Positions 49,577 to 58,822 of a DNA stretch of 64,000 nt are shown here, piece after piece. The stretch's first letter is position 1, and each line of letters opens with the position of its first letter. This DNA is from Hyphomicrobium sp. (GTDB lineage: Bacteria; Pseudomonadota; Alphaproteobacteria; Rhizobiales; Hyphomicrobiaceae): contig NZ_RXIZ01000006.1 of NCBI RefSeq assembly GCF_003987855.1, positions 95,686 to 159,685 on the forward strand, written 5' to 3'. The translations under genes were made by a program, and so were the position numbers. The notes under the pieces were generated by a model. It made no database searches. It had not been told where the DNA came from and saw only the letters and a program-made list of their open reading frames with translations.

Positions 49577-49732
49577 TCACCTGCTGTCCAGGGCTCGGCC
49601 GCCAAGGAATTTGTTTGCGTACTGTAAATCACGCTGGGCTTTCGGCTCGGGCGCTGAAAGTAGTGGCTTGCTGTAGAGGGTGTCGTCGCCGTTCTCGATG
49701 CGGGCCGGGACCGGAACCCACCGAATTTGCAT
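49577..49732 (-). CDS. Possible 51-residue small protein downstream of cueR
   Basis: The translation starts MQIRWVPVPARIENGDD and ends KFLGGRALDSR. Codons in the first half favour G or C at the third position, as in the neighbouring genes. It lies between cueR and a terminator on the same strand. There is no convincing ribosome site, and the open frame extends upstream of the ATG. It may be real, or a remnant of a longer gene. I do not recognise it. Confidence 0.35.
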   Translation of the reverse strand: MQIRWVPVPARIENGDDTLYSKPLLSAPEPKAQRDLQYANKFLGGRALDSR

Positions 49733-49844
49733 GCTGAGATTCCACACGGGGCCGGTCCGGAAGAACGACCGCGATGGTGGCCAGCATGGACCTGATGAAA
49801 GAAAGTTTACGGAGCTTTTAGCCTCGTGGACTTGGGTCGAGATT

Positions 49845-50258
49845 TCAAAGGTCTAAGGCTTCAAACTCGTCGAGTATCGGACAGTCTGGCCGGTCGTCTC
49901 CGCGGCAGCGTTCCGCCAGATTGGCAATGGTTTTTCTGATTGCAGTCAGTTCCGCGATCTTGCGATCGATTTCGGCGACATGCGCCAGCGCAATCTTCTT
50001 TACCTCACGGCTCGTGCGGCGCCGATTGCGATAAAGCGCGAGGAGGTCGGTGACTTCCTTTAAGGAGAAGCCCAAGCTCCTCGCGCGGTGAATAAAGCGC
50101 AGCGTTTGCACATCGGAGTCACTGTAAGTGCGGTACTTGTTCTCGCCACGCAGCGCGCGGCCAATTACGCCTGCATCTTCGTAGTATCGGATTGTCTTCG
50201 CCGGCACGCCCGAACGCTGAGCCACTTCGCCGATGGTCATGCCTATGTGATCGGACAT
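49845..50258 (-). CDS. cueR: CueR-type MerR-family copper-responsive activator
   Basis: A 137-residue regulator. The MerR helix-turn-helix MTIGEVAQRSGVPAKTIRYYED is at the N-terminus (quoted in part: GEVAQRSGVPAKTIRYYE). A dimerisation helix lies near residues 80-115. The metal loop CRGDDRPDCPI, with two cysteines spaced as in CueR, is at the C-terminus. CueR senses Cu+ and untwists promoters with 19-base spacers. Its ATG sits one base beyond the copA stop, so the start at 50258 rather than upstream is preferred. A matching promoter stands before copZ, giving autoregulation. Confidence 0.93.
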   Translation of the reverse strand: MSDHIGMTIGEVAQRSGVPAKTIRYYEDAGVIGRALRGENKYRTYSDSDVQTLRFIHRARSLGFSLKEVTDLLALYRNRRRTSREVKKIALAHVAEIDRKIAELTAIRKTIANLAERCRGDDRPDCPILDEFEALDL

Positions 50259-50259
50259 T

Positions 50260-52665
50260 CTACGCTCTGCCTCCTGCCTGCGGTCGCCAGCGACGCAACA
50301 AAAGCGCATTGGCGACAACGGTGACGGACGATAGCGCCATCGCGGCACCTGCGATCATCGGGCTGAGCAAGCCAAATGCCGCGGCCGGCATGGCGACGAC
50401 GTTGTAGAAAAAGGCCCAAAAGAGTCCTTGGCGTATCTTGCGGTACGTGGCCTTGCTGACCGCAATGGCATCGCCAATCAGCAACGGATCGCCACGCATG
50501 AGCGTGATTCCCGCTGTCTGCATGGCGACATCCGTGCCCGTCCCCATCGCGATGCCGACATCTGCCGCGGCAAGAGCCGGCGCATCGTTGACGCCATCCC
50601 CCACCATGCCGACATGTCGACCGTCGGCCTGAAGACGTTCGACTTCCACGGCCTTACCGGCGGGAAGGACGCCAGCAAGGACATTCGCAATGCCAAGCTG
50701 GCTGGCGATCGCATGCGCGGTGCGTTCGTTGTCCCCGGTCACGAGAATAGTCTCGATACCGGCCTTGAGAAGATTGTCGACTGCCAGACGCGCGGTCTTC
50801 TTGATGGGATCGGCGACAGCAAGGATGCCTAAGAGCTTCGGCGCGGCATCAATCGCTCCGATCCACATCACGGTTCGACCCTGCTCCTCAAGCTTCGACG
50901 CCGTATCGGCCAGGTCGTCATATTTGACACCGTGTTGTTCCATCAGGCGACGATTGCCTATCGCCACCTCTGCGCCACCGACCGTCGCGGTCAATCCAAG
51001 GCCACCATGGCTTTGAAAATGTTCGATCGACGGCAGCTTCAGGTTGGCCGCTTTGGCAAGCACCGCACGGGCTAGGGGGTGCTCGCTTCCGGTTTGTGCC
51101 GCAGCCGCCAAGGTAAGCAATTCCTGCTCGCTTACTCCTAAGGGAACGATGTCCGTGACGGCCGGCTTTCCCTCGGTCACGGTGCCAGTCTTGTCCAAAA
51201 TCACCGCATCGAGCTTGTGCACGCGTTCGAGCGCCTCGATGTCCCGGATGAGAATGCCGGCCCGTGCCGCGGCGCCGGTGCCGACCATCAGGGCGGTCGG
51301 CGTTGCAAGGCCAAGCGAACAAGGGCACGCGATCACCATAACGGATACGGCAGCTATGACGCCTCCGCCAAAGTCTCCGGCGATCAGCCACCAACCGAGA
51401 AATGTCACCAGCGCAACCAGAAGGACAACCGGAACGAAGATTGCCGACACGCGATCGACCAGACGCTGCAACGGCGCCTTCTTCGTCTGGGCATTCCCGA
51501 CAAGGGCAATGATCTTCGACAACGTCGATTGCGCGCCGAGCGCACTCGTTCTTACGCGCAAGAGCCCGCCGCCGTTGATCGAACCCCCAATGACCTTGTC
51601 GGTGACAGTCTTGGCGACGGGGAGGCTTTCGCCCGTCAGCAGGCTCTCATCGACATCGCTGCGGCCGGATAAAACGACGCCGTCGACAGGCAGCTTTTCG
51701 CCAGGCCTCACAACCACGACATCGCCAAGGGAGATAGCGGACACCGGCACGTCGATTTCGCCGCCGTCACGTTCGATGCGCGCCCGCTCCGGGCGAAGCG
51801 ATAGCAATGCCCGTATGGCGGCCGTCGTCGAGCGCTTGGCGCGCAGCTCAAGCCACTTGCCCAGGCTGATGAGCGCAATCACGACCGCGGACGCCTCAAA
51901 GTAGAGATGTCCGTCTTTCAGTCCGGCGAGCAGCAAATAGACGCTATAGAAATATGCCGCAGAGGTGCCGAGCGAGACCAGTAGATCCATGTTGCCGGTT
52001 CCGGCACGCAGGGCCTTCCAGGCAGCGACGTAAAACCGTCCCCCAATAATAAATTGCACGGGCGTCGCCAGCGCAAAGGCAAGCCATCCCGGCAGCACGA
52101 TTCCGACCATGGACAGCAACAAGGGCGCGCTGAGCAGGAGCGCGAGTGCCACACGCCATGTCTCGCGGCGCTGACGTTCTTCCTCGGCTGCTTCGATTTG
52201 GCGATCGCGCGCATCGTCTCCGGTCAGGAGATCGCCGTCATAGCCCGCGCGCTTGAGCGCGGCGACGAGGTCGGCCGGTCGCAACAGACCGGAAATCCCT
52301 TCGACGGTTGCCTTTTCGCTCGCGAGATTGACCTCGGCGCGGGTGACGCCCGGAACGGCCAATAATGCTTTTTCGACGCGGCCGACGCACGTCGCGCAGG
52401 TCATGCCGGAGATCGCGAGTTCGCGTTTTTCGCGGCGTATCTCGTAACCCGCTTTAGCTACCGAGTCGGCGAGCGCATCCGCATCGGTCAGTGCGGGATC
52501 GAAATGCACATCGGCCTGCTCGCTCGACAAGTTGACGACCGCCGCGACGCCCGGCAGCGCGCCAAGCGCTTTCTCAACGCGACCGACGCAGGACGCGCAT
52601 GTCATCCCTTCGATGGGTAAGACGACGTGTTGGGTGTCGGCCTCAATCGTGTCACGAACATTCAT
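50260..52665 (-). CDS. copA: Copper-exporting P1B-type ATPase CopA
   Basis: An 801-residue Cu+ pump. Two N-terminal heavy-metal-associated domains carry GMTCASC (Cys23, Cys26) and GMTCATC (near residue 88). Eight membrane segments follow, with the transport motif [11 protein letters not shown], the phosphorylation site DKTGTVTEG and the hinge [16 protein letters not shown]. It exports Cu+ from cytoplasm to periplasm. It is preceded by copZ (12 bases) and followed by cueR. Length and motifs are complete. Confidence 0.95.
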   Translation of the reverse strand: MNVRDTIEADTQHVVLPIEGMTCASCVGRVEKALGALPGVAAVVNLSSEQADVHFDPALTDADALADSVAKAGYEIRREKRELAISGMTCATCVGRVEKALLAVPGVTRAEVNLASEKATVEGISGLLRPADLVAALKRAGYDGDLLTGDDARDRQIEAAEEERQRRETWRVALALLLSAPLLLSMVGIVLPGWLAFALATPVQFIIGGRFYVAAWKALRAGTGNMDLLVSLGTSAAYFYSVYLLLAGLKDGHLYFEASAVVIALISLGKWLELRAKRSTTAAIRALLSLRPERARIERDGGEIDVPVSAISLGDVVVVRPGEKLPVDGVVLSGRSDVDESLLTGESLPVAKTVTDKVIGGSINGGGLLRVRTSALGAQSTLSKIIALVGNAQTKKAPLQRLVDRVSAIFVPVVLLVALVTFLGWWLIAGDFGGGVIAAVSVMVIACPCSLGLATPTALMVGTGAAARAGILIRDIEALERVHKLDAVILDKTGTVTEGKPAVTDIVPLGVSEQELLTLAAAAQTGSEHPLARAVLAKAANLKLPSIEHFQSHGGLGLTATVGGAEVAIGNRRLMEQHGVKYDDLADTASKLEEQGRTVMWIGAIDAAPKLLGILAVADPIKKTARLAVDNLLKAGIETILVTGDNERTAHAIASQLGIANVLAGVLPAGKAVEVERLQADGRHVGMVGDGVNDAPALAAADVGIAMGTGTDVAMQTAGITLMRGDPLLIGDAIAVSKATYRKIRQGLFWAFFYNVVAMPAAAFGLLSPMIAGAAMALSSVTVVANALLLRRWRPQAGGRA

Positions 52666-52677
52666 GGTGGGGTCCGT

Positions 52678-52911
52678 TCATGTGCTGGATGACAGTTGGG
52701 CGCCAAAGCCTGCGGCTTGAACGGCAGCGACGAGGGCTTCCGGCCGCGCCGTTCCCTGGACGATGGCGCGTGCTGTGCCGAGATCGACCACCGCGTGATC
52801 GGTGCCGGAGACCCGCGACAACACCTTTTGGACGGTGTTGGCACACCCTTGGCACGTCATGCCGGTGATCGCGAGTGTCAGTTGGCCCGTCTCGACTTTC
52901 TGCTTGTCCAT
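52678..52911 (-). CDS. copZ: CopZ-like copper chaperone
   Basis: A 77-residue heavy-metal-associated domain protein with the Cu+ site GMTCQGCANTV near residues 17-27. It would carry Cu+ to CopA, encoded 12 bases downstream. It is the first gene after the CueR-type promoter. The fold is complete: LAITGMTC strand, helix, and VDLGTARAIVQG strand. Confidence 0.88.
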   Translation of the reverse strand: MDKQKVETGQLTLAITGMTCQGCANTVQKVLSRVSGTDHAVVDLGTARAIVQGTARPEALVAAVQAAGFGAQLSSST

Positions 52912-52944
52912 GAGTGAATCCCTGGGTTCCAGTCAGCTGGAAGG

Positions 52945-52975
52945 TAGATAGGCCTTCCAGTAGATGGAAGGTCAA
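52945..52975 (-). promoter_or_regulatory. CueR-type promoter with 19-base spacer before copZ
   Basis: On the minus strand TTGACC (-35, 52970-52975) and TATCTA (-10, 52945-52950) are separated by 19 bases. These carry the dyad CCTTCC-N7-GGAAGG, nearly identical to the E. coli copA operator. The long spacer and dyad are diagnostic of MerR-family activation. A second dyad TTCCAG-TCAG-CTGGAA (52927-52942) overlaps the expected start of transcription. Confidence 0.93.
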
Positions 52976-52993
52976 GGCCTTAGAAACAGGCCT

Positions 52994-53608
52994 CTACCTG
53001 ATCGCCTCGATAATCTTCACGACGTCGAGATAGACGTTTTCAACGCGGCGGAGGCGGAAACACGCCTTCTGCACATTGCCGACAGTGTCGCGGTTCAGTT
53101 CCGGTCCAATTTTCCTGGTGAGCGGGGTCATCAGATCGAGCATGACGGCGAGTGGTCCGATCGTGCTTCGGACATGCTCGAACATGAGAATCTGGCCACC
53201 GGGTTTCAGCACGCGATGCAATTCGGCGAGTCCTGCAATAGGGGTCGGCACCGAGCAAAAGGTAAAGACCGTGGCAACGGTGTCGAAGGTATCGTCAGGA
53301 TCGTCCAATTGACGGACGTCCGCCTGGAGAAGCTCGATGTGTCCATCATAAGCCGCCGCTTTTGGCCTTGCCCGCTCCAGCATCTTCGGACTTATGTCGA
53401 TCGAGATGACGTCCTTGCCTGGCGGTAGAAACTTGAAGTCGTTGCCGGTGCCGGCTGCCACATGCAGTATCTTGCCCTGGACTTTGCTGAGCATGCGCCG
53501 TTTGTCTGGGCCTAACCTCTTATCTTCGGCAAACGAAACAATATCGAACGTCCTACTCGCGTTATCCCATTTCTTTTGCGTCTCAAAATCCGTCGCGTGT
53601 TCCGTCAT
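52994..53608 (-). CDS. Class I SAM-dependent methyltransferase
   Basis: A 204-residue methyltransferase of the UbiE/type 11 group. Motif I is ILHVAAGTGNDFKFLP near residues 47-62, and LHRVLKPGGQILMFEHVR is the post-motif region. The substrate is unknown; the relatives that act on small molecules, lipids or quinones are possible. It overlaps the next upstream gene by four bases (53605-53608) and so belongs to the copper and thiol operon. It ends before the CueR promoter. Confidence 0.83.
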   Translation of the reverse strand: MTEHATDFETQKKWDNASRTFDIVSFAEDKRLGPDKRRMLSKVQGKILHVAAGTGNDFKFLPPGKDVISIDISPKMLERARPKAAAYDGHIELLQADVRQLDDPDDTFDTVATVFTFCSVPTPIAGLAELHRVLKPGGQILMFEHVRSTIGPLAVMLDLMTPLTRKIGPELNRDTVGNVQKACFRLRRVENVYLDVVKIIEAIR

Positions 53609-53982
53609 TTTCCGGTCTCCAGCACCGGTCCGCGCAGAGCGCGGTTATAAAGTTTGACGGCGGCGGTCACGACGATACCGAAGACGGCACCGACGGCGCC
53701 CGCGGCAAGTAGCGTGCGCGAGCCTGCGGCCATGGAGTCGCGCATCGCGAACAGCATTCCTCCGTACATACCTGTCAACGATCCGGGCACCATCGTCTCG
53801 AACATTCCCAGTATCGGAGCGAGCGAAAACCCGATGACGACGTGCACAATGAGACCCACGCCCATTCCGATGAGCATGGCGATCACCATGTCCATCCCAG
53901 GCCAGACGATAAGGCGCGCGGCAAGCGAGGTCGCGACGCCGATCAAGGCACCGGCAACATAGTCCCCAATCGCAAACAACAT
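53605..53982 (-). CDS. Small Met/Gly-rich inner-membrane protein
   Basis: A 125-residue protein with three or four membrane segments (about residues 5-25, 30-55, 62-80 and 88-110). Methionines are frequent: GMDMVIAMLIGMGVG, GMFETMVPG and TGMYGGMLFAMRDSM. This could suit Cu+ binding within the membrane, which is inference. It lies 19 bases after the cupredoxin-fusion gene and overlaps the methyltransferase. I do not recognise a named family. Confidence 0.7.
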   Translation of the reverse strand: MLFAIGDYVAGALIGVATSLAARLIVWPGMDMVIAMLIGMGVGLIVHVVIGFSLAPILGMFETMVPGSLTGMYGGMLFAMRDSMAAGSRTLLAAGAVGAVFGIVVTAAVKLYNRALRGPVLETGK

Positions 53983-54001
53983 CGGCGCCTCCTCGCGGTG
54001 T

Positions 54002-55747
54002 CTAGTCGGTTACGTCGACTTCGGCCATCCAGCTGCCCATACTGCAGGTGATCTGCGCGACGCCCGTCTCTGTCGGCGTGAACCTCGCCCTGACCGTGCC
54101 GACGGCCATCGGGATCGTAACGTTGTATTTGGGAATGACCCATACGGACATACAGCCTCCGAGCGGCACGTGATCGTTGATCGTAAGTTCCACCGGTGCG
54201 CCCTTTTTGACCGTGACGGACTGCGGATAGATGCCTCGCTCTTCGGAGACATCGAGCGAAACTTTCTGAACGTTCGCGCATGCGCTCGGTGAGCTACATT
54301 CGGGTACATTCGCCGACGGTGTCTCCTCGACCTTCGCAGGAACGATCCCTGCGGTGTTGGGCACAACCTCGAAGCTTGCTCCCCATGTCGTCATACCCAT
54401 CGAGCAGCTGAATCCGATAGAACCCGTCTCTTTCGGCACAAACGTTACGACGGTCGGAGCGCTAGGACTGAGGTATTTCGCGAGGCCGAGGCTTGGAACC
54501 ACCAAGACCTGTGCGCAGCCTACGGCTTGGCTGCCGTCTATGTGCCACTCGACCGGTACGCCTTGAACGACCTTGAAGTTCGCCGGTGTGTATTCGAGGC
54601 CGACGGCCTGCATATCAACGATTTGCTTACCGTTCACGACCCGGGCGGGCACGGCGGATTGCGCCAACCTGGATCGCGCGCCGATTGGATTCAGCAGCGA
54701 AGCCATATTGATGCCGGTAAGCGCCATGCCATTGTTGAAATTGAACGCGCCGACGAGGATGACCAACACGCCGGCAAATTTGACGAAATAGTGCTGAAAG
54801 TTGCCCTTCGCAAAGCTCGAAACGAGCGAAAGCGACATGAGCGTCGGCAATGTGCCAAGCGCGAACACCAACATGGTGAGCGCGCCGGTCGTCGCCTCTC
54901 CCTTGGAAAGCACGTAGAGTTGCAGCGCCTGCGTGAAGCCGCAAGGCAGGAAAAACGTCGAGGCGCCGAGCAGAAGTGGCGTGAACTTGCTGTCTTTCAC
55001 GCTCAGATCGTGAATCTTGTGTGCAAGAACTTTCGGCAGCGTCGGCTGGAACCTGCGCATCCACGGAAACAGCTTGAGGAGTTGAAAGCCAAGAACGATC
55101 ATCACAACGCTCGCGGCGATTGAGACAACGCCAGTGGCGCGTGTGGAAAGCGTCAGTGCCGAGCCTATGGCGCCGACCGCCCCGCCGAGTACAGTGTAGG
55201 AAATGAGTCTTCCGGCATTGAAATAGAGATTGGGTTTGAGCTTCTCGACGCCGGAAAGATCCGGAAAGCGTTCATTGTATTTTGCGGCCACCGCGAGAAG
55301 TAAGCCGCCTGTCACCGCGAGGCACGTCGACGTCGCGGCGACGAGGCCGATGAGAAATACAAAGCCGTAGCTCATGTCATCCGAAATCGCGAGCGTCGGC
55401 AGGACATTCAACTGCTTGAGGATGAGATACGCGGCAACGATCACGAGGAAAATGACGCCGATCTCGAGATAATTTTGCTGGGTGTTCTCGGGAACCGGCT
55501 TGATCGATTTTTCTTTGTTCGGAAATCGTGGCGAAAGGGTATAGCCGTGCTCCTTCAGCGCTTTTTGCAGATCGGCCAAAGGCGGCTTGCGATAGCAACG
55601 CAGTTCGGCCCTGCCGGTAACATGATCCGCGCGAACATGCGCAACGCCGTCAATTTTCTTGAACTCGCGCTCGATCAGCACCGCGCAATTGGCGCAATGC
55701 ATCCCGTGGATTTGCAATGCTACTTCCCGCAATGACTTTTTCGACAT
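54002..55747 (-). CDS. HMA-TauE/SafE transporter-double cupredoxin fusion
   Basis: A 581-residue membrane protein. Residues about 8-75 are a heavy-metal-associated domain (GMHCANC, Cys18 and Cys21). About 95-365 are a TauE/SafE or DsbD-like membrane core with eight or so helices and the motif FFLPCGFTQALQLYV. Two cupredoxin-like domains follow at about 385-465 (GCAQVLVVPSLG, then FSCSMGM) and 490-580 (GGCMSVWVIPKYN, then ITCSMGSW). The architecture suggests transfer of Cu+ from the cytoplasm through the membrane to periplasmic cupredoxins. Related fusions are annotated as sulfite exporter TauE/SafE family proteins. It is followed by the Met-rich membrane protein. Confidence 0.85.
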   Translation of the reverse strand: MSKKSLREVALQIHGMHCANCAVLIEREFKKIDGVAHVRADHVTGRAELRCYRKPPLADLQKALKEHGYTLSPRFPNKEKSIKPVPENTQQNYLEIGVIFLVIVAAYLILKQLNVLPTLAISDDMSYGFVFLIGLVAATSTCLAVTGGLLLAVAAKYNERFPDLSGVEKLKPNLYFNAGRLISYTVLGGAVGAIGSALTLSTRATGVVSIAASVVMIVLGFQLLKLFPWMRRFQPTLPKVLAHKIHDLSVKDSKFTPLLLGASTFFLPCGFTQALQLYVLSKGEATTGALTMLVFALGTLPTLMSLSLVSSFAKGNFQHYFVKFAGVLVILVGAFNFNNGMALTGINMASLLNPIGARSRLAQSAVPARVVNGKQIVDMQAVGLEYTPANFKVVQGVPVEWHIDGSQAVGCAQVLVVPSLGLAKYLSPSAPTVVTFVPKETGSIGFSCSMGMTTWGASFEVVPNTAGIVPAKVEETPSANVPECSSPSACANVQKVSLDVSEERGIYPQSVTVKKGAPVELTINDHVPLGGCMSVWVIPKYNVTIPMAVGTVRARFTPTETGVAQITCSMGSWMAEVDVTD

Positions 55748-55791
55748 GGTCGACTCTTTCAGGTGTCAGGGACGGACGAGCGTTGGATTGG

Positions 55792-58014
55792 CTACCTCGC
55801 GGTGTTCTGAGTGGCCGACGCCCGGTCGAGGGCGCCGTTCACGACATCGGCGGTTAGCAATTCGGGCAACGGTTCTCCATTCGGCCGTCCGGGTCCGTAG
55901 ACGACATCAAACGGGACGCCATAACGGCCAAAGCTTTGGAGATATGCAGCCACTGCCGAGTTCGACTTTGTCCAATCTGCCCGCATAGCCACAACCGAGG
56001 TGCCGAAGAGGCGAGTTGAAATAGGCTCGCGATCGAGCGCCGTGGCTTCATTGACTTTGCAGGTCAGGCACCACGCGGCCGTCACGTGCACGAATACGAC
56101 TCGTCTTTCCGCGATGAGCCGTTTGATTTCTGACAGATTGAAAGGGCGCCATTTGGTGGCGATGTCCGGGGGAGCCGCGGATGAGGCATTGGCGAAGACC
56201 GGTGCGAGCAGGGCCACCGCGACGAGGGCAACGTTGCTCGCTCTCAACCCGAGCGCTGCCGTGGGCGATGACTGTCGCGTGGATTGGAGTGCCAGCAGGA
56301 GAACCGCGGCCGCGAGCGTCGTCGCGGTGATAAGCGCAATGTTTGCGCCGACGAGCTCGGCCAACACAAAAAGCAGCCACGCCGCCGTGCCGACGAGGGC
56401 GAGCCCGAGAAGCCTTCGCAGGACAAGCATCCATGGTCCGGGTTTGGGCAGAAACCGAACCAAGCCAGGGAATGCCCCGATGATGAGGTACGGAGAAGCA
56501 AAGCCAAGCGCGAGAGCAGAAAAGACCGCGAATATTTCTCCAGGACCTGCAGCGAGTGCAAATCCGATTGCCGTGCCGACAAAAGGTGCCGAGCATGGCG
56601 TGGCCAGCAAAGTTGCGAAAGCTCCCGTCAGAAAGGCGCCCAGGAATTTATGCTGCTGACCGGCTGGTCCAGACGGCAGGGCGGCATAGACAAATTGAGG
56701 CAAGGAGATGGGCAACCAACCCCAGAGGTTCGCGGCGAAAAGCGTCGTCAACACCGCCATTCCCGCCACGAACCACGGCCACTGAAATTGGATGCCCCAG
56801 GCGATGACGTTGCCGCCCAACTTAAGTCCGGCCAGGACGCCGGCCAGAAGCCCGAACGACGCAAATATCCCCAAAGCCGTCGCCAAGAGCCCGAGACGTA
56901 TTTGCCGGCGGCTCGCGCCTGCCTGACCGACGACCGCGAGCAATTTCAGCGACAGAACTGGCAGCACACAGGGCATGACATTGAGTATCAATCCGCCGAG
57001 GAGCGCGACCGCGAAAATCACAAACACTTCACTGTCGCTGTTTGCCGGCCGGCCGACTTTCGGCGTTGCGCTGAACTCAGCGGAGCGCCCGCCGTCTACG
57101 ATCGTGAAGGTAAGAGGCCGCGCGGAAAGATACGCCGTGTCCGCGCCCTGAATGGGTATCGAGAAAAGCGCTTCCTGCCCCCAGGCGCCTAGACTGAGCT
57201 TCGGGCTGCCGGCCGAGCCTCGGTCAAAACCCTCGACAAAGATGTCCGGTGCCAAGAAAGGTTTGCCGCTTGAACGAAGACGGACGGTCAGGATCGCATC
57301 CGGCTCGTGAGGACTGACCGTTGCCGATTGCAGGATCAGACCGGCGGTTGAGCGCGGTCCGGGAATTTGCGCCGCGCTTTCAGCGACCAACGTTGCCTCA
57401 GGACTGGGTGTGGCGAGCCCGGCGGGCACGACGACGTCGAAGTTCGCCGCATAGGGTACGCACACTTCGGCGCAGGCGGCATATTCGACCGCCGCGTGGA
57501 GCTTCAGGGGTGCGCCGGGCTGCGTTAGTTCAAACGATATGGGAAATACGACGTGATGCTCGTAAACGTTATTCTGTAGATCGGAGACGACCAGCCGTTT
57601 TGGCGCGGGCCAAGAAATCCTCGCGCCTGCCAAGTTCTCGGAGCCAGTCCAATCGATGCCGAGGGGAACACCGGCATCGCCGGGTGTGCGCCAATAGGTA
57701 TGCCAACCCGGCGCAAGTCGGATCTCGAGGCCTCCATCAATCGTCTTCGCGGAGCCGGTCGCTTGTACCGCCGTTATCAAGCGGGCAACAGCGTGGGCAT
57801 CGCCCATCCATGGGGTCGCTGCCGCTTGCGCCATCTGCGGAAATGCGGCCAGGAGGAGAAGACTCAGCGCAAACGCGTTCTGCCAGCGGATCCGCGAGGC
57901 GCACGGCGCGCGCCAATTCTTTGATCTCGGATCGATAAGCGCGCAAAAAGAGACAAACAAGTTCATCCCCGCCGAGAAGGCCGTAGACGCGTTCATTCGA
58001 GAGCTCTCAGACAT
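55792..58014 (-). CDS. scsB: ScsB/DsbD-like protein-disulfide reductase
   Basis: A 740-residue transmembrane thiol carrier. The order is N-terminal periplasmic DsbD-alpha-like domain (about residues 70-320, with CAEVCVPY), an eight-helix DsbD-beta core (VMPCVLPVLSLKLL and LATPCSAPFVGTA carry the redox cysteines), and a C-terminal thioredoxin domain with WCLTC (Cys649, Cys652). It passes electrons from cytoplasmic thioredoxin to periplasmic partners, probably the ScsC-like protein encoded six bases upstream. ScsB was first known for suppressing copper sensitivity. The first Met gives a long basic leader; Met7 or Met17 are other possible starts. Confidence 0.9.
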   Translation of the reverse strand: MSESSRMNASTAFSAGMNLFVSFCALIDPRSKNWRAPCASRIRWQNAFALSLLLLAAFPQMAQAAATPWMGDAHAVARLITAVQATGSAKTIDGGLEIRLAPGWHTYWRTPGDAGVPLGIDWTGSENLAGARISWPAPKRLVVSDLQNNVYEHHVVFPISFELTQPGAPLKLHAAVEYAACAEVCVPYAANFDVVVPAGLATPSPEATLVAESAAQIPGPRSTAGLILQSATVSPHEPDAILTVRLRSSGKPFLAPDIFVEGFDRGSAGSPKLSLGAWGQEALFSIPIQGADTAYLSARPLTFTIVDGGRSAEFSATPKVGRPANSDSEVFVIFAVALLGGLILNVMPCVLPVLSLKLLAVVGQAGASRRQIRLGLLATALGIFASFGLLAGVLAGLKLGGNVIAWGIQFQWPWFVAGMAVLTTLFAANLWGWLPISLPQFVYAALPSGPAGQQHKFLGAFLTGAFATLLATPCSAPFVGTAIGFALAAGPGEIFAVFSALALGFASPYLIIGAFPGLVRFLPKPGPWMLVLRRLLGLALVGTAAWLLFVLAELVGANIALITATTLAAAVLLLALQSTRQSSPTAALGLRASNVALVAVALLAPVFANASSAAPPDIATKWRPFNLSEIKRLIAERRVVFVHVTAAWCLTCKVNEATALDREPISTRLFGTSVVAMRADWTKSNSAVAAYLQSFGRYGVPFDVVYGPGRPNGEPLPELLTADVVNGALDRASATQNTAR

Positions 58015-58019
58015 CGGCT

Positions 58020-58820
58020 CTAACCTTTGCGCGCTGTAGCAATCACGCGCTTCATCGTGTCGGTGTCGACCAAGGAGCGCACGATTTCCTTGCCGGCGAT
58101 GAAGGTCGGCGTGCCCGAGATATGAAGGGCTTCCGCCAGTGCGAGATTGCGTTTGATCTGATCGTCGATTGCAGGTTCGTTCATGTCCTTTTTCAAACGC
58201 TCGACGTCGAGACCGACACTCGTCGCTATCTCCATGGCCGAGCTTTCAGTGATCTGCCCGCTGTACGTCATCATGGCCTTGTGGAAGGCGAGATATTTCC
58301 CCTGCTTCTGGCTTGCGAGTGCCGCGCGGGCCGCGAAGGCGGAGCCGGCGCCGAGGATTGGAAATTCCTTGAAGACGAGGCGCAATCCCTTGTCGGCCTG
58401 TTCGAGGTCATCGAGTATCGGCGCAGCCTTGCGGCAATAGGGGCAGTTGTAATCAAAGAACTCGACGAGCGTGACGTCGCCGTGCGCGTTGGCGCCGATT
58501 GGGGACGCGGGATCTTCGAAGACTTCGGCGCGCCGTTGCGTCAAAGCGGCGGTGCCCTCGCTTTCTTCCGCCGCAGCCTGACGGGACTGCAGAGTGTTGA
58601 CAGATTGAACGATGGTCTCGGGGTTGGCGAGGATGTAAGCGCGAGCCTGGCGCTCGAAGCTGGCTTGCCCCAGGAGCGGGAGCGTGCCGGTGGCAAACAG
58701 CAAGGCCAGAGCGGACAGAGCAACCGATATCGCCGACAGAACGAGAGAAACGGTCACCAGCTTTCGGAAGCCTCGGCCTTGCTCCGCTGACGAAGATGAG
58801 GGATCGGGTGTATCTCGCAT
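58020..58820 (-). CDS. scsC: ScsC/DsbA-like periplasmic disulfide isomerase
   Basis: A 266-residue protein. An N-terminal membrane anchor or signal (about residues 22-44) precedes an alpha-helical stretch with ARAYILANPETIVQSV (a ScsC/BdbD-like trimerisation-type region). The DsbA thioredoxin fold follows with CPYC in VEFFDYNCPYCRKAAP and a cis-Pro in HISGTPTFIAG. It probably exchanges disulfides with ScsB. The ATG at 58820, two bases after the SCO stop, is the right start; the open frame extends 149 codons further upstream through the SCO gene in another frame. Confidence 0.9.
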   Translation of the reverse strand: MRDTPDPSSSSAEQGRGFRKLVTVSLVLSAISVALSALALLFATGTLPLLGQASFERQARAYILANPETIVQSVNTLQSRQAAAEESEGTAALTQRRAEVFEDPASPIGANAHGDVTLVEFFDYNCPYCRKAAPILDDLEQADKGLRLVFKEFPILGAGSAFAARAALASQKQGKYLAFHKAMMTYSGQITESSAMEIATSVGLDVERLKKDMNEPAIDDQIKRNLALAEALHISGTPTFIAGKEIVRSLVDTDTMKRVIATARKG

Positions 58821-58822
58821 GA

